This document shows, one piece after another, positions 25,964 through 35,513 of a stretch of 57,360 nt of DNA (the first letter of the stretch is position 1; every line of letters starts with the position of its first letter). Made by a program: the position numbers and the translations under genes. The notes beneath the pieces were generated by a model. The model did not search any database. It was given only the letters and a program-made list of their open reading frames with translations, and was not told the DNA's origin. The stretch comes from Bacteroidota bacterium (GTDB taxonomy: Bacteria; Bacteroidota; Bacteroidia; Bacteroidales; JAAUTT01), in assembly GCA_020048915.1 (NCBI GenBank), contig JAIFLU010000047.1, forward strand, positions 1 to 57,360, in the 5' to 3' direction.

Positions 25964-26539
25964 ATGACTAAAAAAGTACTTTTTACGTTTTTAACAATTT
26001 TGCTGATTGCCTGTCAAACTCAAAATCCTCAAGTAAGAATAAATACCAACCAGGGAGATATGCAAATTGAATTATATCCGCAAAAGGCTCCGATTACTGT
26101 TAAGAATTTTCTGAGTTATGTGGATGCAGGAAAATATTCGGGAGCTGAATTCTATCGGGTAGTTACTTTAAAAAATCAGCCCGATAAAAATATTAAGATA
26201 GAAGTAATTCAGGGTGGTTTGGAATTTAGAATGAACATTGATACTATCCCGGGCATAGAGCACGAAACAACAGATAAAACCGGAATTCGACATAAGGATG
26301 GGACAATTTCAATGGCAAGAAACACCCCAGGCAGTGCATCTTCCGAGTTTTTCATCTGCATTGGCAGTCAGCCAGAACTAGATTATGGCGGGAAACGTAA
26401 CCCTGATGGACAAGGATTTGCCGCATTTGGTAAAGTGCTAACCGGCATGGAAGTAGTAAGAAGAATTCAAAAAATGTCGGCCGATTCAAATCAGATTTTG
26501 TTCGAAAAGGTTAAAATATTGAGCGTGGAAAGGGAATAA
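25964..26539 (+). CDS. cyclophilin-type peptidyl-prolyl isomerase, lipoprotein
   Basis: This 191-residue predicted lipoprotein speeds cis/trans isomerisation of prolyl bonds in the envelope. The start at 25964 gives a lipoprotein signal (MTKKVLFTFLTILLIAC, lipobox LIAC). The longer frame from 25874 has 30 extra residues with no signal character. The cyclophilin domain shows TNQGDMQIELYPQKAPITVKNFL, GAEFYRV, HKDGTISMARNTPGSASSEFFICIG and GFAAFGKVLTGMEVV. It lies between the PatB-like gene and rodA, converging on rodA with a 22-bp gap and no hairpin. Confidence 0.9.
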   Translation: MTKKVLFTFLTILLIACQTQNPQVRINTNQGDMQIELYPQKAPITVKNFLSYVDAGKYSGAEFYRVVTLKNQPDKNIKIEVIQGGLEFRMNIDTIPGIEHETTDKTGIRHKDGTISMARNTPGSASSEFFICIGSQPELDYGGKRNPDGQGFAAFGKVLTGMEVVRRIQKMSADSNQILFEKVKILSVERE

Positions 26540-26561
26540 AATCAGGAAGCTCTCGAATCAA

Positions 26562-27986
26562 TTATTTAAGTAACTCGGTTCGTGTAGTATCTAATCTTAA
26601 CAATATAAAAAGCATAATAGTAAAAGCCCATAGGGAGGAGCCCCCATAGCTGAAGAACGGTAACGGAATACCAATAACAGGGAGGAGTCCAATAGTCATC
26701 CCAATATTTATGGTAAAATGGAAGAAAAAGATGGACGCAACACTGTACCCGTAAATTCGTGTAAACGTAGATCGCTGCCGTTCGGATATTACTATAATCC
26801 GATACATTAAATACATAAAGAGTCCAATAACTACAATCGAACCTAAGAAGCCCCATTCCTCTCCTATAGTGCAAAAAATAAAATCGGTGCTTTGTTCTGG
26901 CACAAAGTTGAACTTTGTTTGTGTTCCCTGCAAAAAGCCTTTTCCAAAAAAGCCACCCGAACCAATAGCAATAAGACTTTGGTTTACATTATAACCATAT
27001 CCTAATGGATCAGACTCCAGTCCCAGAAGGATATTTACCCGTTTTTGCTGGTGCTCTTCCATCATTTCATGAAAGACATAATCTACAGAATTGGTGAAAA
27101 TTATGGCACCGAACATAAATATCACAAAAGTATTTAGCAAAGGTATTCTGCGAAAGAAACCAATGATAAGATAGGCAAACCCTGCCAGAAAGAATGAAAA
27201 GGCCAGAATTTTGTAGTATCCTAACTTGCTGCCTAATAGCAGGCTAAACCCCCAGATTAGTCCAACAGATCCTATATAAATAGCAAGTCCGATTAATGAT
27301 TCTTTATACCTCCTGGTGATAAGGGCAAAAGCGCTAAACGCAAGTACCAGAAGTACAATAAGTATCCGTAGTTGAGGTGCTACCAGCGAAAGAAATAGCA
27401 ATACAATTAAGGTAAAACCAAAAAATAGTACAATTCCTGGTAACCCTTCACGAAAGAGGGCAAATGCAAAAGCAGTATATACGAGAATTGAACCCGCATC
27501 GGGTTGTAACGCAATTAAGGCAACAGGAATTATAAGAATAATGGAGATTGGAGTTAATGTTTGAAAATCGTTTATTTTAATGTTATACTGACTTAAAAAT
27601 TTAGCTAATGCAAGCGCTGTTCCTATCTTGGCAAATTCGGCCGGCTGTAAGGAGAAATTGCCGATGGCAAGCCAGGCTTTTGCCCCATTAACTTCTTTTC
27701 CAATAATCAAAACCAGTATTAGTAATCCGATGGACATTCCATAAATAACATACGAGAAGAATGAGAAGAGCTTAACATCGAGCGTCATAATAATTAAAGC
27801 CAGCAATAATGATGCTCCAATCCATATTAATTGCATACCATACCGTTGGGTAAAATCGAAAATGCTTTTATGTTTTTCGTCATAAACTGCAGCATAAATA
27901 TTAAACCACCCCATCAGCATCAGGGTAATAAATATCAATACTACCGACCAGTCGATTTCCTGAAATATGTTTGTTTTTCGGATCAT
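26562..27986 (-). CDS. rodA: rod-shape peptidoglycan glycosyltransferase RodA
   Basis: This SEDS-family polymerase makes glycan strands for cell elongation with its partner transpeptidase PBP2. It has 474 residues and about ten to twelve hydrophobic segments. SEDS landmarks are LQPAEFAKIGTALALAKFL, ALQPDAGSILVYTAF with the catalytic-site Asp, QSLIAIGSGGFFGKG, FVPEQSTDFIFCTIGEEWGF and IGIPLPFFSYGGSSL. It is somewhat longer than the roughly 370-residue Escherichia coli protein because of an extra hydrophobic stretch in the middle (about residues 205-290), as in other Bacteroidetes. Its start overlaps mrdA by 4 bp, which suggests translational coupling. Confidence 0.95.
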   Translation of the reverse strand: MIRKTNIFQEIDWSVVLIFITLMLMGWFNIYAAVYDEKHKSIFDFTQRYGMQLIWIGASLLLALIIMTLDVKLFSFFSYVIYGMSIGLLILVLIIGKEVNGAKAWLAIGNFSLQPAEFAKIGTALALAKFLSQYNIKINDFQTLTPISIILIIPVALIALQPDAGSILVYTAFAFALFREGLPGIVLFFGFTLIVLLFLSLVAPQLRILIVLLVLAFSAFALITRRYKESLIGLAIYIGSVGLIWGFSLLLGSKLGYYKILAFSFFLAGFAYLIIGFFRRIPLLNTFVIFMFGAIIFTNSVDYVFHEMMEEHQQKRVNILLGLESDPLGYGYNVNQSLIAIGSGGFFGKGFLQGTQTKFNFVPEQSTDFIFCTIGEEWGFLGSIVVIGLFMYLMYRIIVISERQRSTFTRIYGYSVASIFFFHFTINIGMTIGLLPVIGIPLPFFSYGGSSLWAFTIMLFILLRLDTTRTELLK

Positions 27987-29797
27987 CGGTATGGTTTATT
28001 AAATTTCAACAAATGCTCTTCGAGCCAGGGGCGGGAAACCGTATCTTTCAGGTACTTTTCAATTAAAAGGCTGGATATAGGGCCTGCCCAGGTAGCTCCA
28101 AATCCTCCGTTTTCAACATATACTGCGATGGCAATTTTCGGGTTATTCCGGGGGGCAAAGGCAATAAAAATAGAGTGGTCCTCTCCATGAGGATTTTGAG
28201 CCGTACCTGTTTTTGCACATACTTCAATATCCGGGAGTCTTGCTATGGTGGCAGTTCCTCCTTTTACAGCCAAAGACATCCCTTCTATTATTGGGCTATA
28301 AAATGCGGTGTCGATATCGGTAAAGTGCTTCTCTCTGTATTTTTTATCAATTTCCTTTTGCCCTTTTATTCCCTTCACTAAATGAGGGGTATAGTAGTAG
28401 CCGCGATTTGCAATTGTAGCAGCCATATTGGCCATTTGTACCGGGGTAATTCCGAGCTCGCCCTGACCAATGGACAGTGATACAATGGTTAACGATTTCC
28501 ACCGGCCTTTTCCGTGATACCGGTCGTAATAACCCGCATCGGGAATATAGCCATTTAATTCATTTGGCAGATCAACCCCCAGTTTTTTCCCAAAGCCAAA
28601 CGACAATACATGGTAACGCCACATATTGTATGCCTCTTCAACCGATTCATAGTTTTTATTATCGATAATATTCCGAAAGACATTGCAGAAATAAGCGTTG
28701 CAGGAATTCTGTATACCCCCCAATAAACTTAAGGGCGAATGATGGGGATGGCAGCCAACTGTAAGTCCTCCGGCATGGTAACCTAAGAAACAGGAGTACG
28801 AATATTCCGGTTTCAGTGTTCCTTCCTGTAAACCAATCATACCGTTAATAAGCTTGAATGTGCTACCAGGCGGATATTTTGCCATAACAGCGCGGTCGAA
28901 TAAGGGCTGATTAAGCGTATCGAGTAATAATTTGCGGAAGTTTTTTTGCCGTATGCGACCCACAAGAAGTCCCGGGTTATATGTTGGCATGGAAGCCATT
29001 GCCAGTATTTCACCAGTTGAAGGTTCGATGGCAACAACGCTGCCGTGCATCTTTTGCATAAGATATTCGGCATATTTTTGCAAGTCAGCATCAAGCGTGG
29101 TAGTGAGGTCTGATCCAACCAGGGAAGCGGTATCAAATTTTCCTTTAAAATACGATCCAACAACACGGTTATGCACATCTACCAGAAAAATATTGACTCC
29201 TTTTCGACCTCGCAACTGTTCTTCGTAACTCCGCTCTAACCCACTAATGCCAATGTAATCGCGGGTCTTATAATATGGGTTTTTGTCAATAATTTTTTGA
29301 TCTACTTCACCTACATACCCTAATAAGTGAGCTGCAATATTATAGTTATACTTCCGCAAAGTTCTTGATTGGACATAAAATCCAGGATATTTATACAACT
29401 TTTCCTGCAACCGGGCATAGGTTTCAGCCGAAAGCTGCTTAACTACTTCAGAAGATTTAAAAGCACTGTAACTTTTTGCTGTATCAAGCGCTAAAACAAG
29501 ATCGGTTTTAGATAACCCAATCAGGTTACAGAATTCGATGGTATCAAAAGCCTTTAATTGAAAAGGAGTAACCATTAAATCGTAGGCAGCTTCGTTGTAT
29601 ACAATTAATTTACCATTCCGGTCCAAAATAAGACCACGGGCGGGGAATTGTACAACATTTCTGCGGGAGTTATTTTCGGCAGATAATTTATAGGAATTAT
29701 CAATCACCTGCATCCAAAATAACCGGATAATAAAGATCAGTCCTACCAAGCCATAAATTGCACCAATCACATATTTGCGTTCAGCAAAGGGATTCAT
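27983..29797 (-). CDS. mrdA: penicillin-binding protein 2
   Basis: This elongation-specific transpeptidase crosslinks peptidoglycan made by RodA. It has 604 residues. A single N-terminal membrane anchor (about 11-30) precedes the pedestal/dimerisation domain (about 50-230). The transpeptidase domain has active-site S312 in YPPGSTFKL, the SxN motif in QNSCNAYF and KTGT in CAKTGTAQNPHG. GQGELGITPVQMAN is typical of class B PBPs. It lies 1 bp from mreD and overlaps rodA by 4 bp in the shape operon. Confidence 0.96.
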   Translation of the reverse strand: MNPFAERKYVIGAIYGLVGLIFIIRLFWMQVIDNSYKLSAENNSRRNVVQFPARGLILDRNGKLIVYNEAAYDLMVTPFQLKAFDTIEFCNLIGLSKTDLVLALDTAKSYSAFKSSEVVKQLSAETYARLQEKLYKYPGFYVQSRTLRKYNYNIAAHLLGYVGEVDQKIIDKNPYYKTRDYIGISGLERSYEEQLRGRKGVNIFLVDVHNRVVGSYFKGKFDTASLVGSDLTTTLDADLQKYAEYLMQKMHGSVVAIEPSTGEILAMASMPTYNPGLLVGRIRQKNFRKLLLDTLNQPLFDRAVMAKYPPGSTFKLINGMIGLQEGTLKPEYSYSCFLGYHAGGLTVGCHPHHSPLSLLGGIQNSCNAYFCNVFRNIIDNKNYESVEEAYNMWRYHVLSFGFGKKLGVDLPNELNGYIPDAGYYDRYHGKGRWKSLTIVSLSIGQGELGITPVQMANMAATIANRGYYYTPHLVKGIKGQKEIDKKYREKHFTDIDTAFYSPIIEGMSLAVKGGTATIARLPDIEVCAKTGTAQNPHGEDHSIFIAFAPRNNPKIAIAVYVENGGFGATWAGPISSLLIEKYLKDTVSRPWLEEHLLKFNKPYR

Positions 29798-29798
29798 A

Positions 29799-30305
29799 CT
29801 ACCGCCTGTATATTATAAATTGACTGATAATAACTAACACAAATGTAAATAATGAACTAATAATTACTCTTAGTAAGGTATGGAAAAACATCGAAAATTT
29901 AAACACTTCGATATAGAAAAGGGCAAAATGATGAATAAAAATAAGAATTAGCGAATATTTAATTATCCATTCCAAATTAAAATCCCGTAATACAGGTTGA
30001 ACACTTGTATCGTATCCTTCGCGGGGGGCAATTATTTTTAACAGATACGGACGAACGAACCCCATTAAAACGCAGGCAGCCGAGTGCATTCCCCAGGTAT
30101 TTGAAAAGGCATCAATGGAAAAGCCCAAAATAAACGAAAAAACAAGTAACAGCCAGTTTGGTGTTTCAAAAGGAAGCATCAGGATAAACCAAACATATAA
30201 ATAGGGGTTTAGATAACCACTCCATTGAATATTGTTTAGCACCAATACTTGAAGAAGTACCAGAAAGAAAAACCGGATAACGACTCCATTGATAGCCCTA
30301 ATCAT
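29799..30305 (-). CDS. mreD: rod shape-determining protein MreD
   Basis: This 168-residue integral membrane protein of the elongasome has about five to six hydrophobic helices and few charges. It is recognised mainly from its position between mreC and mrdA, its size, and family-like stretches such as NIQWSGYLNPYLYVWFILMLP and GFSIDAFSNTWGMHSAACVLM. It overlaps mreC by 8 bp. Confidence 0.9.
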   Translation of the reverse strand: MIRAINGVVIRFFFLVLLQVLVLNNIQWSGYLNPYLYVWFILMLPFETPNWLLLVFSFILGFSIDAFSNTWGMHSAACVLMGFVRPYLLKIIAPREGYDTSVQPVLRDFNLEWIIKYSLILIFIHHFALFYIEVFKFSMFFHTLLRVIISSLFTFVLVIISQFIIYRR

Positions 30306-31125
30306 TTTCTTTTAGTTTTTCTAGTTGAATTTCTTCGCTTTTCTTCAAGTCTTCAACAATCGAAACATACTGAAGCGATTTAAAGACAGTACTTATTTTA
30401 ATATCAATATGGTAAAAATTTCCATCTTTCATATTGAAATCTTCTACAGTACCTATCACTTCGCCTTCGGGAAAGGATTCTGAAAAACCTGTAGTAACAA
30501 CAGTGTCGCCTTTTTGCAGAACTACGTGTTGAGGAATATCGTTTAGCGTACAATATTCATAATCTTTGCCTTCCCATATAACCGAACCAAGATAATTGTG
30601 TTTTTTTAGTTTGGCACTAACTTTAAATTTCAAATTCAGAAGCGAAACAACATTGGCAAAATTTTCAGAAACTCCATCAACCACCCCAACAATTCCATTT
30701 GGACCAATCACTGCCATATCGGGTTTAATTCCATGATTTTTCCCTTTATTAAGTGTAATGTAATTATACTGTTTGTTTACAGAATTATTAATCACTTTGG
30801 CTTCCTGGTAATGATAAAGTTGAGAGAATGCCGAGTCCCTGACATGAATTCGGGTTGTGTCGAATGTGTTATAATTGTTTTTCAGATAATTGCGTAGGAG
30901 GGCATTTTCTTTGGCCAATGCATCGTTTGTTTCCCGAAGGGAAAGGTAAACTCTAAAATCGGTAACTTGTTTATAGAAAGTGCCCGATATAGCTTTGGAT
31001 GTGCTGGCAAAACTTGCGCTATGGTAATTATTATATCGAAACAAAAAAATAGCACAAATAATTTCCAATGCAATAAACAGCAACAGGAAATGATATGCAT
31101 ACAATAGTTTGAGCAGGTTTCGCAT
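30298..31125 (-). CDS. mreC: rod shape-determining protein MreC
   Basis: This 275-residue scaffold of the elongasome has a short cytoplasmic N-terminus and a membrane helix (about 10-30). A periplasmic coiled coil follows (about 60-85, RETNDALAKENALLRNYL). The beta-barrel domain has the MreC-typical NKGKNHGIKPDMAVIGPNGIVG and VVTTGFSESFPEGEVIGTVE. It connects PBP2 and RodA in the periplasm to MreB in the cytoplasm. It lies 16 bp downstream of mreB. Confidence 0.94.
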   Translation of the reverse strand: MRNLLKLLYAYHFLLLFIALEIICAIFLFRYNNYHSASFASTSKAISGTFYKQVTDFRVYLSLRETNDALAKENALLRNYLKNNYNTFDTTRIHVRDSAFSQLYHYQEAKVINNSVNKQYNYITLNKGKNHGIKPDMAVIGPNGIVGVVDGVSENFANVVSLLNLKFKVSAKLKKHNYLGSVIWEGKDYEYCTLNDIPQHVVLQKGDTVVTTGFSESFPEGEVIGTVEDFNMKDGNFYHIDIKISTVFKSLQYVSIVEDLKKSEEIQLEKLKEND

Positions 31126-31141
31126 TGGTGCAATCCCTTAT

Positions 31142-32164
31142 TTAACGCATCAGGAATTGAAAACGGTCTACATTTTTAAGGGCAACACCAGTACCACGGG
31201 CAACAGCGCGCAAAGGATCGTCGGCTACGTGAAAAGGAATGTTGATCTTGTCGGTAAGGCGTTTGTCCAAACCACGTAAAAGCGCTCCTCCACCAGCCAG
31301 GTAAATACCTTTAGTAACGATATCGGCATATAGTTCAGGGGGAGTTTGTTCCAGTACACTTAATATAGCCGATTCAACTTTCGAGATCGATTTATCAAGG
31401 CAATGGGCTATTTCCTGATACGAAACAGGAACTTCGATAGGTAGGGCAGTCATTAAGTTTGGTCCTCTAACAATATAATCGAGTGGAGGGTTTTCAAGAT
31501 CAGCCAGTGCAGATCCTACTCCAATTTTAATTTCCTCTGCGGTACGGTCACCAACCTTAATATTATGCTGGTGGCGCATGTAAGCCTGAATATCAGCAGT
31601 AAATCCATCGCCTGCAATACGGATTGATTTGTTACAAACAATACCACCCAGAGCTATTACTGCAATTTCAGTTGTTCCTCCACCAATGTCAACAACCATG
31701 CAACCTTCCGGAGCTTCTACATCCAGCCCGATTCCTATTGCAGCTGCCATAGGTTCGTAAATCATGTATACATCCCTTCCTCCGGCATGTTCGGAGGAGT
31801 CGCGCACCGCACGCACCTCCACTTCAGTACTACCAGACGGGATACACACTACCATACGCAACGAAGGAGTGAACCAACGCGATTTGCTGTTAATCATTTT
31901 GATCATTCCGCGAATCATTTGCTCTGCCGCATTAAAGTCGGCAATTACTCCGTCGCGAAGCGGGCGAATGGTTTTGATATTTTCATGGGTTTTTCCATGC
32001 ATTTGCCTGGCCTGTTCGCCAATGGCAATGAGCTTACCTGAAGCAGTATCAATAGCAACAATTGAAGGTTCATCTACAACTACCTTATCATTATGAATAA
32101 TGATTGTGTTTGCTGTGCCAAGATCGATGGCAATTTCCTGGGTTAAAAAGGAGAACAATCCCAT
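31142..32164 (-). CDS. mreB: rod shape-determining actin MreB
   Basis: MreB is a bacterial actin that forms membrane-bound filaments and positions the elongasome. It has 340 residues, the standard length. Motifs include IAIDLGTANTIIIHND (phosphate 1), MVVDIGGGTTEIAVIALGG (phosphate 2) and GIYLAGGGALLRGLD (adenosine binding). The N-terminal FSFLTQE is typical of membrane association. It is the first gene of the mreBCD-mrdA-rodA cluster and follows purH by 35 bp, so it may share the purH transcript. Confidence 0.97.
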   Translation of the reverse strand: MGLFSFLTQEIAIDLGTANTIIIHNDKVVVDEPSIVAIDTASGKLIAIGEQARQMHGKTHENIKTIRPLRDGVIADFNAAEQMIRGMIKMINSKSRWFTPSLRMVVCIPSGSTEVEVRAVRDSSEHAGGRDVYMIYEPMAAAIGIGLDVEAPEGCMVVDIGGGTTEIAVIALGGIVCNKSIRIAGDGFTADIQAYMRHQHNIKVGDRTAEEIKIGVGSALADLENPPLDYIVRGPNLMTALPIEVPVSYQEIAHCLDKSISKVESAILSVLEQTPPELYADIVTKGIYLAGGGALLRGLDKRLTDKINIPFHVADDPLRAVARGTGVALKNVDRFQFLMR

Positions 32165-32199
32165 TTTCTATTTCCTGTTTAGAGTTTTTGAACCAATTA

Positions 32200-33726
32200 T
32201 TAATGTTTAAAGTGCCTGATTCCGGTAACTACCATCGACATGTTATTCAGGTCGCAGTATTCAACCGATTTATTGTCATTTACTGATCCTCCGGGCTGAA
32301 CAACAGTATTAACTCCCGCTTCGTGTGCAATTTGTACACAATCGGGGAATGGGAAAAATGCATCGCTTGCCATTACAGCCCCCTGCAGATCAAATCCAAA
32401 GCTTCCTGCTTTTTCAATGGCTTGTTTTAAGGCATCTACTCTTGATGTTTGGCCAACACCACTAGCAAATAGTTGTTTGTTTTTGGCCAAAACAATGGTA
32501 TTCGATTTAGTATGTTTTACAATTTTATTGGCAAAAATCAAATCAGTCAGCTCATTTTTAGTTGGTACCAACTTGGTAACCGGTTTCATGTCAGCTTCGG
32601 TTTCCATGCTCAGGTCTTTGTCCTGATATGCTACCCCATTTAGCAACGATCGGAAACCTATTGAAGGTAATTCAACCGGTTTTTGAATTAAAATTATCCG
32701 GTTTTTCTTCGATTTAAGTATCTCCAAAGATTTTGCGCTATACGACGGGGCAATTATTACTTCGAAAAAAAGTTGATTTATTTCCTTTGCAGTTTCTTCA
32801 TCAATTTCCCTGTTGGTAATCAAAACACCACCAAAGGCAGAAATAGGGTCACCAGCCAGCGAATCTTTCCATGCATCAACAAGTTTATCACGCGAAGCTA
32901 TTCCACAAGCGTTGTTATGTTTTAGAATGGCAAAAGTGGAATCGGTAAATTCCGCCATCAAATTAATGGCTGCGTCAATATCGAGGAGATTGTTATACGA
33001 TATTTCTTTTCCGTGAAGTTGTTCAAATAGTTTATCGAGATCGCCAAAGAACCATCCTTTTTGATGGGGATTTTCGCCGTAACGCAATTGCTCATGCTTT
33101 AATACGCTATGCTTAAACGCTGTAATTCCGGCACTTTCGTTAAAAAAATTAAAAATTGCAGTGTCGTAATGCGACGAAACATTAAAAGCGGACCCAGCAA
33201 ACCACTTACGATCGGCCAGAGTAGTAGAACCATTTTTTTCGTTTAACAAATGCAAAAGTTTACCATACTCATTGCGGGAAGGAACAATCACCACATCGGC
33301 AAAATTCTTTGCAGCCGCCCGAATGAGGGAAATTCCACCTATATCAATTTTTTCTATTACTTCAGGTTCTTCAGCTCCCGAAGCTACTGTATCTTCAAAA
33401 GGGTAAAGATCAACAATAACAAGATCTATAGGAGGGATCTCATAACTGGCGGCTTCTTCCAGGTCTTTTGGGTTTTCACGACGGAATAAAATACCTCCGA
33501 ATACTTTGGGGTGCAACGTTTTTACACGGCCGCCAAAAATTGAGGGGTAGGATGTTATATCTTCAACAGCAGTTACCTTAATACCTAACTGATCAATAAA
33601 ATCTTTTGTTCCTCCGGTAGAATATAATTTAACACCGAGGCTATCCAACTTCTTTACAATTTCTTCCAGGTTATCTTTGTGATAAACCGAAATAAGTGCA
33701 CTTCCAATCTTTTTCAAATTACTCAT
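32200..33726 (-). CDS. purH: bifunctional purine biosynthesis protein PurH
   Basis: PurH carries out the last two steps of IMP synthesis: AICAR formyltransferase and IMP cyclohydrolase. It has 508 residues. The N-terminal cyclohydrolase domain (about 1-190) shows SVYHKDNLEEIVKKL, GGRVKTLHPKVFGG and VDLYPFEDTVASG. The C-terminal transformylase domain shows RYGENPHQKGWF, LKHNNACGIAS, FGGVLITNREID, and SDAFFPFPDCVQIAHEAG. It is somewhat shorter than the Escherichia coli enzyme (529). It leads a minus-strand transcript that may continue into mreB. Confidence 0.96.
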   Translation of the reverse strand: MSNLKKIGSALISVYHKDNLEEIVKKLDSLGVKLYSTGGTKDFIDQLGIKVTAVEDITSYPSIFGGRVKTLHPKVFGGILFRRENPKDLEEAASYEIPPIDLVIVDLYPFEDTVASGAEEPEVIEKIDIGGISLIRAAAKNFADVVIVPSRNEYGKLLHLLNEKNGSTTLADRKWFAGSAFNVSSHYDTAIFNFFNESAGITAFKHSVLKHEQLRYGENPHQKGWFFGDLDKLFEQLHGKEISYNNLLDIDAAINLMAEFTDSTFAILKHNNACGIASRDKLVDAWKDSLAGDPISAFGGVLITNREIDEETAKEINQLFFEVIIAPSYSAKSLEILKSKKNRIILIQKPVELPSIGFRSLLNGVAYQDKDLSMETEADMKPVTKLVPTKNELTDLIFANKIVKHTKSNTIVLAKNKQLFASGVGQTSRVDALKQAIEKAGSFGFDLQGAVMASDAFFPFPDCVQIAHEAGVNTVVQPGGSVNDNKSVEYCDLNNMSMVVTGIRHFKH

Positions 33727-33749
33727 TTATAGGTGCTTCTTTTTTAGGG

Positions 33750-33757
33750 CAAAATTA
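33750..33757 (-). promoter_or_regulatory. candidate -7 element for purH (and possibly the mre cluster)
   Basis: The minus strand reads TAATTTTG, an exact TAnnTTTG match 24 bp before the purH ATG. No clear TTG -33 element lies at the right distance. Confidence 0.43.
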
Positions 33758-33906
33758 TTAAAATTGTGTTTAAAATTAGTTACTTTTAGCTACCAATTAT
33801 AAAAACAAAGCTGTTTACATTAAAAATTTACAGATCTGTCAAAAATAGTAATAAAAGTTAATTGTAATTCAGATAAATAGTAAATTCATCAATTAAAGTT
33901 ATCAAC

Positions 33907-35160
33907 GTGGGATTGTTTATACGATTGCTTAAAGAAAGTTTTTTATTTGCCTATAGCTCGGTTGTTGCTAATAAACTTCGGACTTTTCTAACGTTGCTTG
34001 GGATAACAATTGGTATTTTTGCCATTATTTCGGTTTTTACCGTACTAAATTCGCTGGAGAAAAAAATCAGAGATAGTATCTCGACCCTGGGTGATGATAT
34101 TGTTTATGTACAGAAGTGGCCATGGACTTTTGGTCCGGATTATCCCTGGTGGGAATACATGCAACGCCCTGTTCCTAAATTAACGGAATATAAAGAACTA
34201 AAACGAAGGCTAAAATTAGCCGAATCGGTTTGTTTCTCAGTTTCCACTGGCAAAACAGTGAAATATAAAAACAATAATGCTGAAAACATTGGAATTTGGA
34301 TTAACACGCCCGAATTTCCTGATATTCGTTTGTTCGACCTGGAATCCGGACGCAATTTCACTTCAGAGGAATCGGATGCCGGAAGAAGTGTTTGTATCAT
34401 TGGCTATGAAATTGCCCAAAAGCTTTTTGATTATGAATATCCCCTTGGTAAGCAGATTATCTTGATGGGACGAAAAATTACCGTGGTAGGGATTGCTAAA
34501 AAAGAAGGAAAAAACATGCTCGGTGGAGGGAGTCTTGATGAAATGGTTTTATTGCCCATGAACTTTGGTCGAACTTTCTTTGATATTCGAAGCGACCGTA
34601 TGAACCCTTTTATTTGGGTGAAAGCAAAAGAAGGAGTTAAAGTATCTGAATTAAACGACGAACTCATTCAAACTATGCGAGCTATTCGACGCATACCACC
34701 GTTGGATAAAGATAACTTTTCTATTAACCAGGCAAGTTTATTGGCCAAAGGAATTGATCAAATTTTCTTTATGATTAACCTTACAGGTTGGATTATCGGA
34801 GGTTTCTCAATATTGGTAGGAGGCTTTGGTATTGCCAATATTATGTTTGTAAGTGTTAAGGAACGGACCCGAATTATTGGTATTCAAAAGGCATTAGGGG
34901 CAAAACGTTATACTATTTTAGTTGAATTTTTATACGAAGCCGTTATTCTGTCTTTAACCGGCGGAGTCCTCGGTTTATTGCTGGTATATATAGGGACGCT
35001 GATTGCCAAATGGTTTGCTGACTTTGAAGTGGCAATGACCTTTGGCAATATCTTACGCGGTTTATTAATTTCGGGGATAATTGGGGTGGTATCAGGTTTT
35101 TTACCGGCCTGGACTGCCGCACGAATGAACCCTGTAGATGCTATTAATACGCATTTTTAG
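33907..35160 (+). CDS. ABC transporter permease, MacB/FtsX type
   Basis: This 417-residue membrane protein has the MacB-type layout. An N-terminal helix (about 20-50, NKLRTFLTLLGITIGIFAIISVF) is followed by a periplasmic core domain (about 55-280) and three C-terminal helices of the FtsX domain (about 285-410). The FtsX domain includes GGFGIANIMFVSVKERTRIIGIQKALGAKR and ends FLPAWTAARMNPVDAI. The start codon is GTG at 33907. No ATPase gene is adjacent, so the partner must lie elsewhere. By family it could act in lipoprotein handling, peptide export or efflux. Confidence 0.88.
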   Translation: MGLFIRLLKESFLFAYSSVVANKLRTFLTLLGITIGIFAIISVFTVLNSLEKKIRDSISTLGDDIVYVQKWPWTFGPDYPWWEYMQRPVPKLTEYKELKRRLKLAESVCFSVSTGKTVKYKNNNAENIGIWINTPEFPDIRLFDLESGRNFTSEESDAGRSVCIIGYEIAQKLFDYEYPLGKQIILMGRKITVVGIAKKEGKNMLGGGSLDEMVLLPMNFGRTFFDIRSDRMNPFIWVKAKEGVKVSELNDELIQTMRAIRRIPPLDKDNFSINQASLLAKGIDQIFFMINLTGWIIGGFSILVGGFGIANIMFVSVKERTRIIGIQKALGAKRYTILVEFLYEAVILSLTGGVLGLLLVYIGTLIAKWFADFEVAMTFGNILRGLLISGIIGVVSGFLPAWTAARMNPVDAINTHF

Positions 35161-35513
35161 TATTCGTTTATCTGAATTTTTCGTTTATCACATATCGAGC
35201 TGGTCTGAGAATGGTTCTTTCAGATCAGTATTGTGCTAGCTTGCCATAGATTTATTCCTCCATTATTACCTTTCCACAGTTGTCTTTTTATATCAACTTG
35301 TTTTCGTTTCGACATATCGGACTCAAATACTGTACTCCGCGAATCGTGAGCTAATTTTAAGTTTATACTTTCCAGTAAGTTGGGTGAATTTTCAAAAAAC
35401 ATGGTAGGGTAAAAAATAGACCGGGAGTCTTACTTTTGAAGTGTACTCATACCGGCTTAACAAAGTCTGTATCGAATTAAGTAAAACAAAAATATTGATT
35501 TAATTTAAAGAAT
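35161..35513. other. 353-bp intergenic region
   Basis: The direct repeat TTCGTTTATC occurs near 35164 and 35180. A minus-strand frame of 60 codons at 35220-35402 has no domain or family I recognise and is not called. A -7-like TACTTTTG on the plus strand at 35431-35438 may serve the next gene. Confidence 0.4.
35431..35438 (+). promoter_or_regulatory. candidate -7 element for the gene at 35514
   Basis: TACTTTTG is an exact TAnnTTTG match 75 bp before the ATG, giving a leader of roughly 70 nt. No TTG -33 element lies at the usual spacing. Confidence 0.38.

Noticed and set aside
35220..35402. 60-codon minus-strand reading frame between the ABC permease and the 35514 gene
   Set aside because: No family resemblance and no transcription signals; it lies opposite two plus-strand genes. 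It could still be a small gene but I cannot support it.
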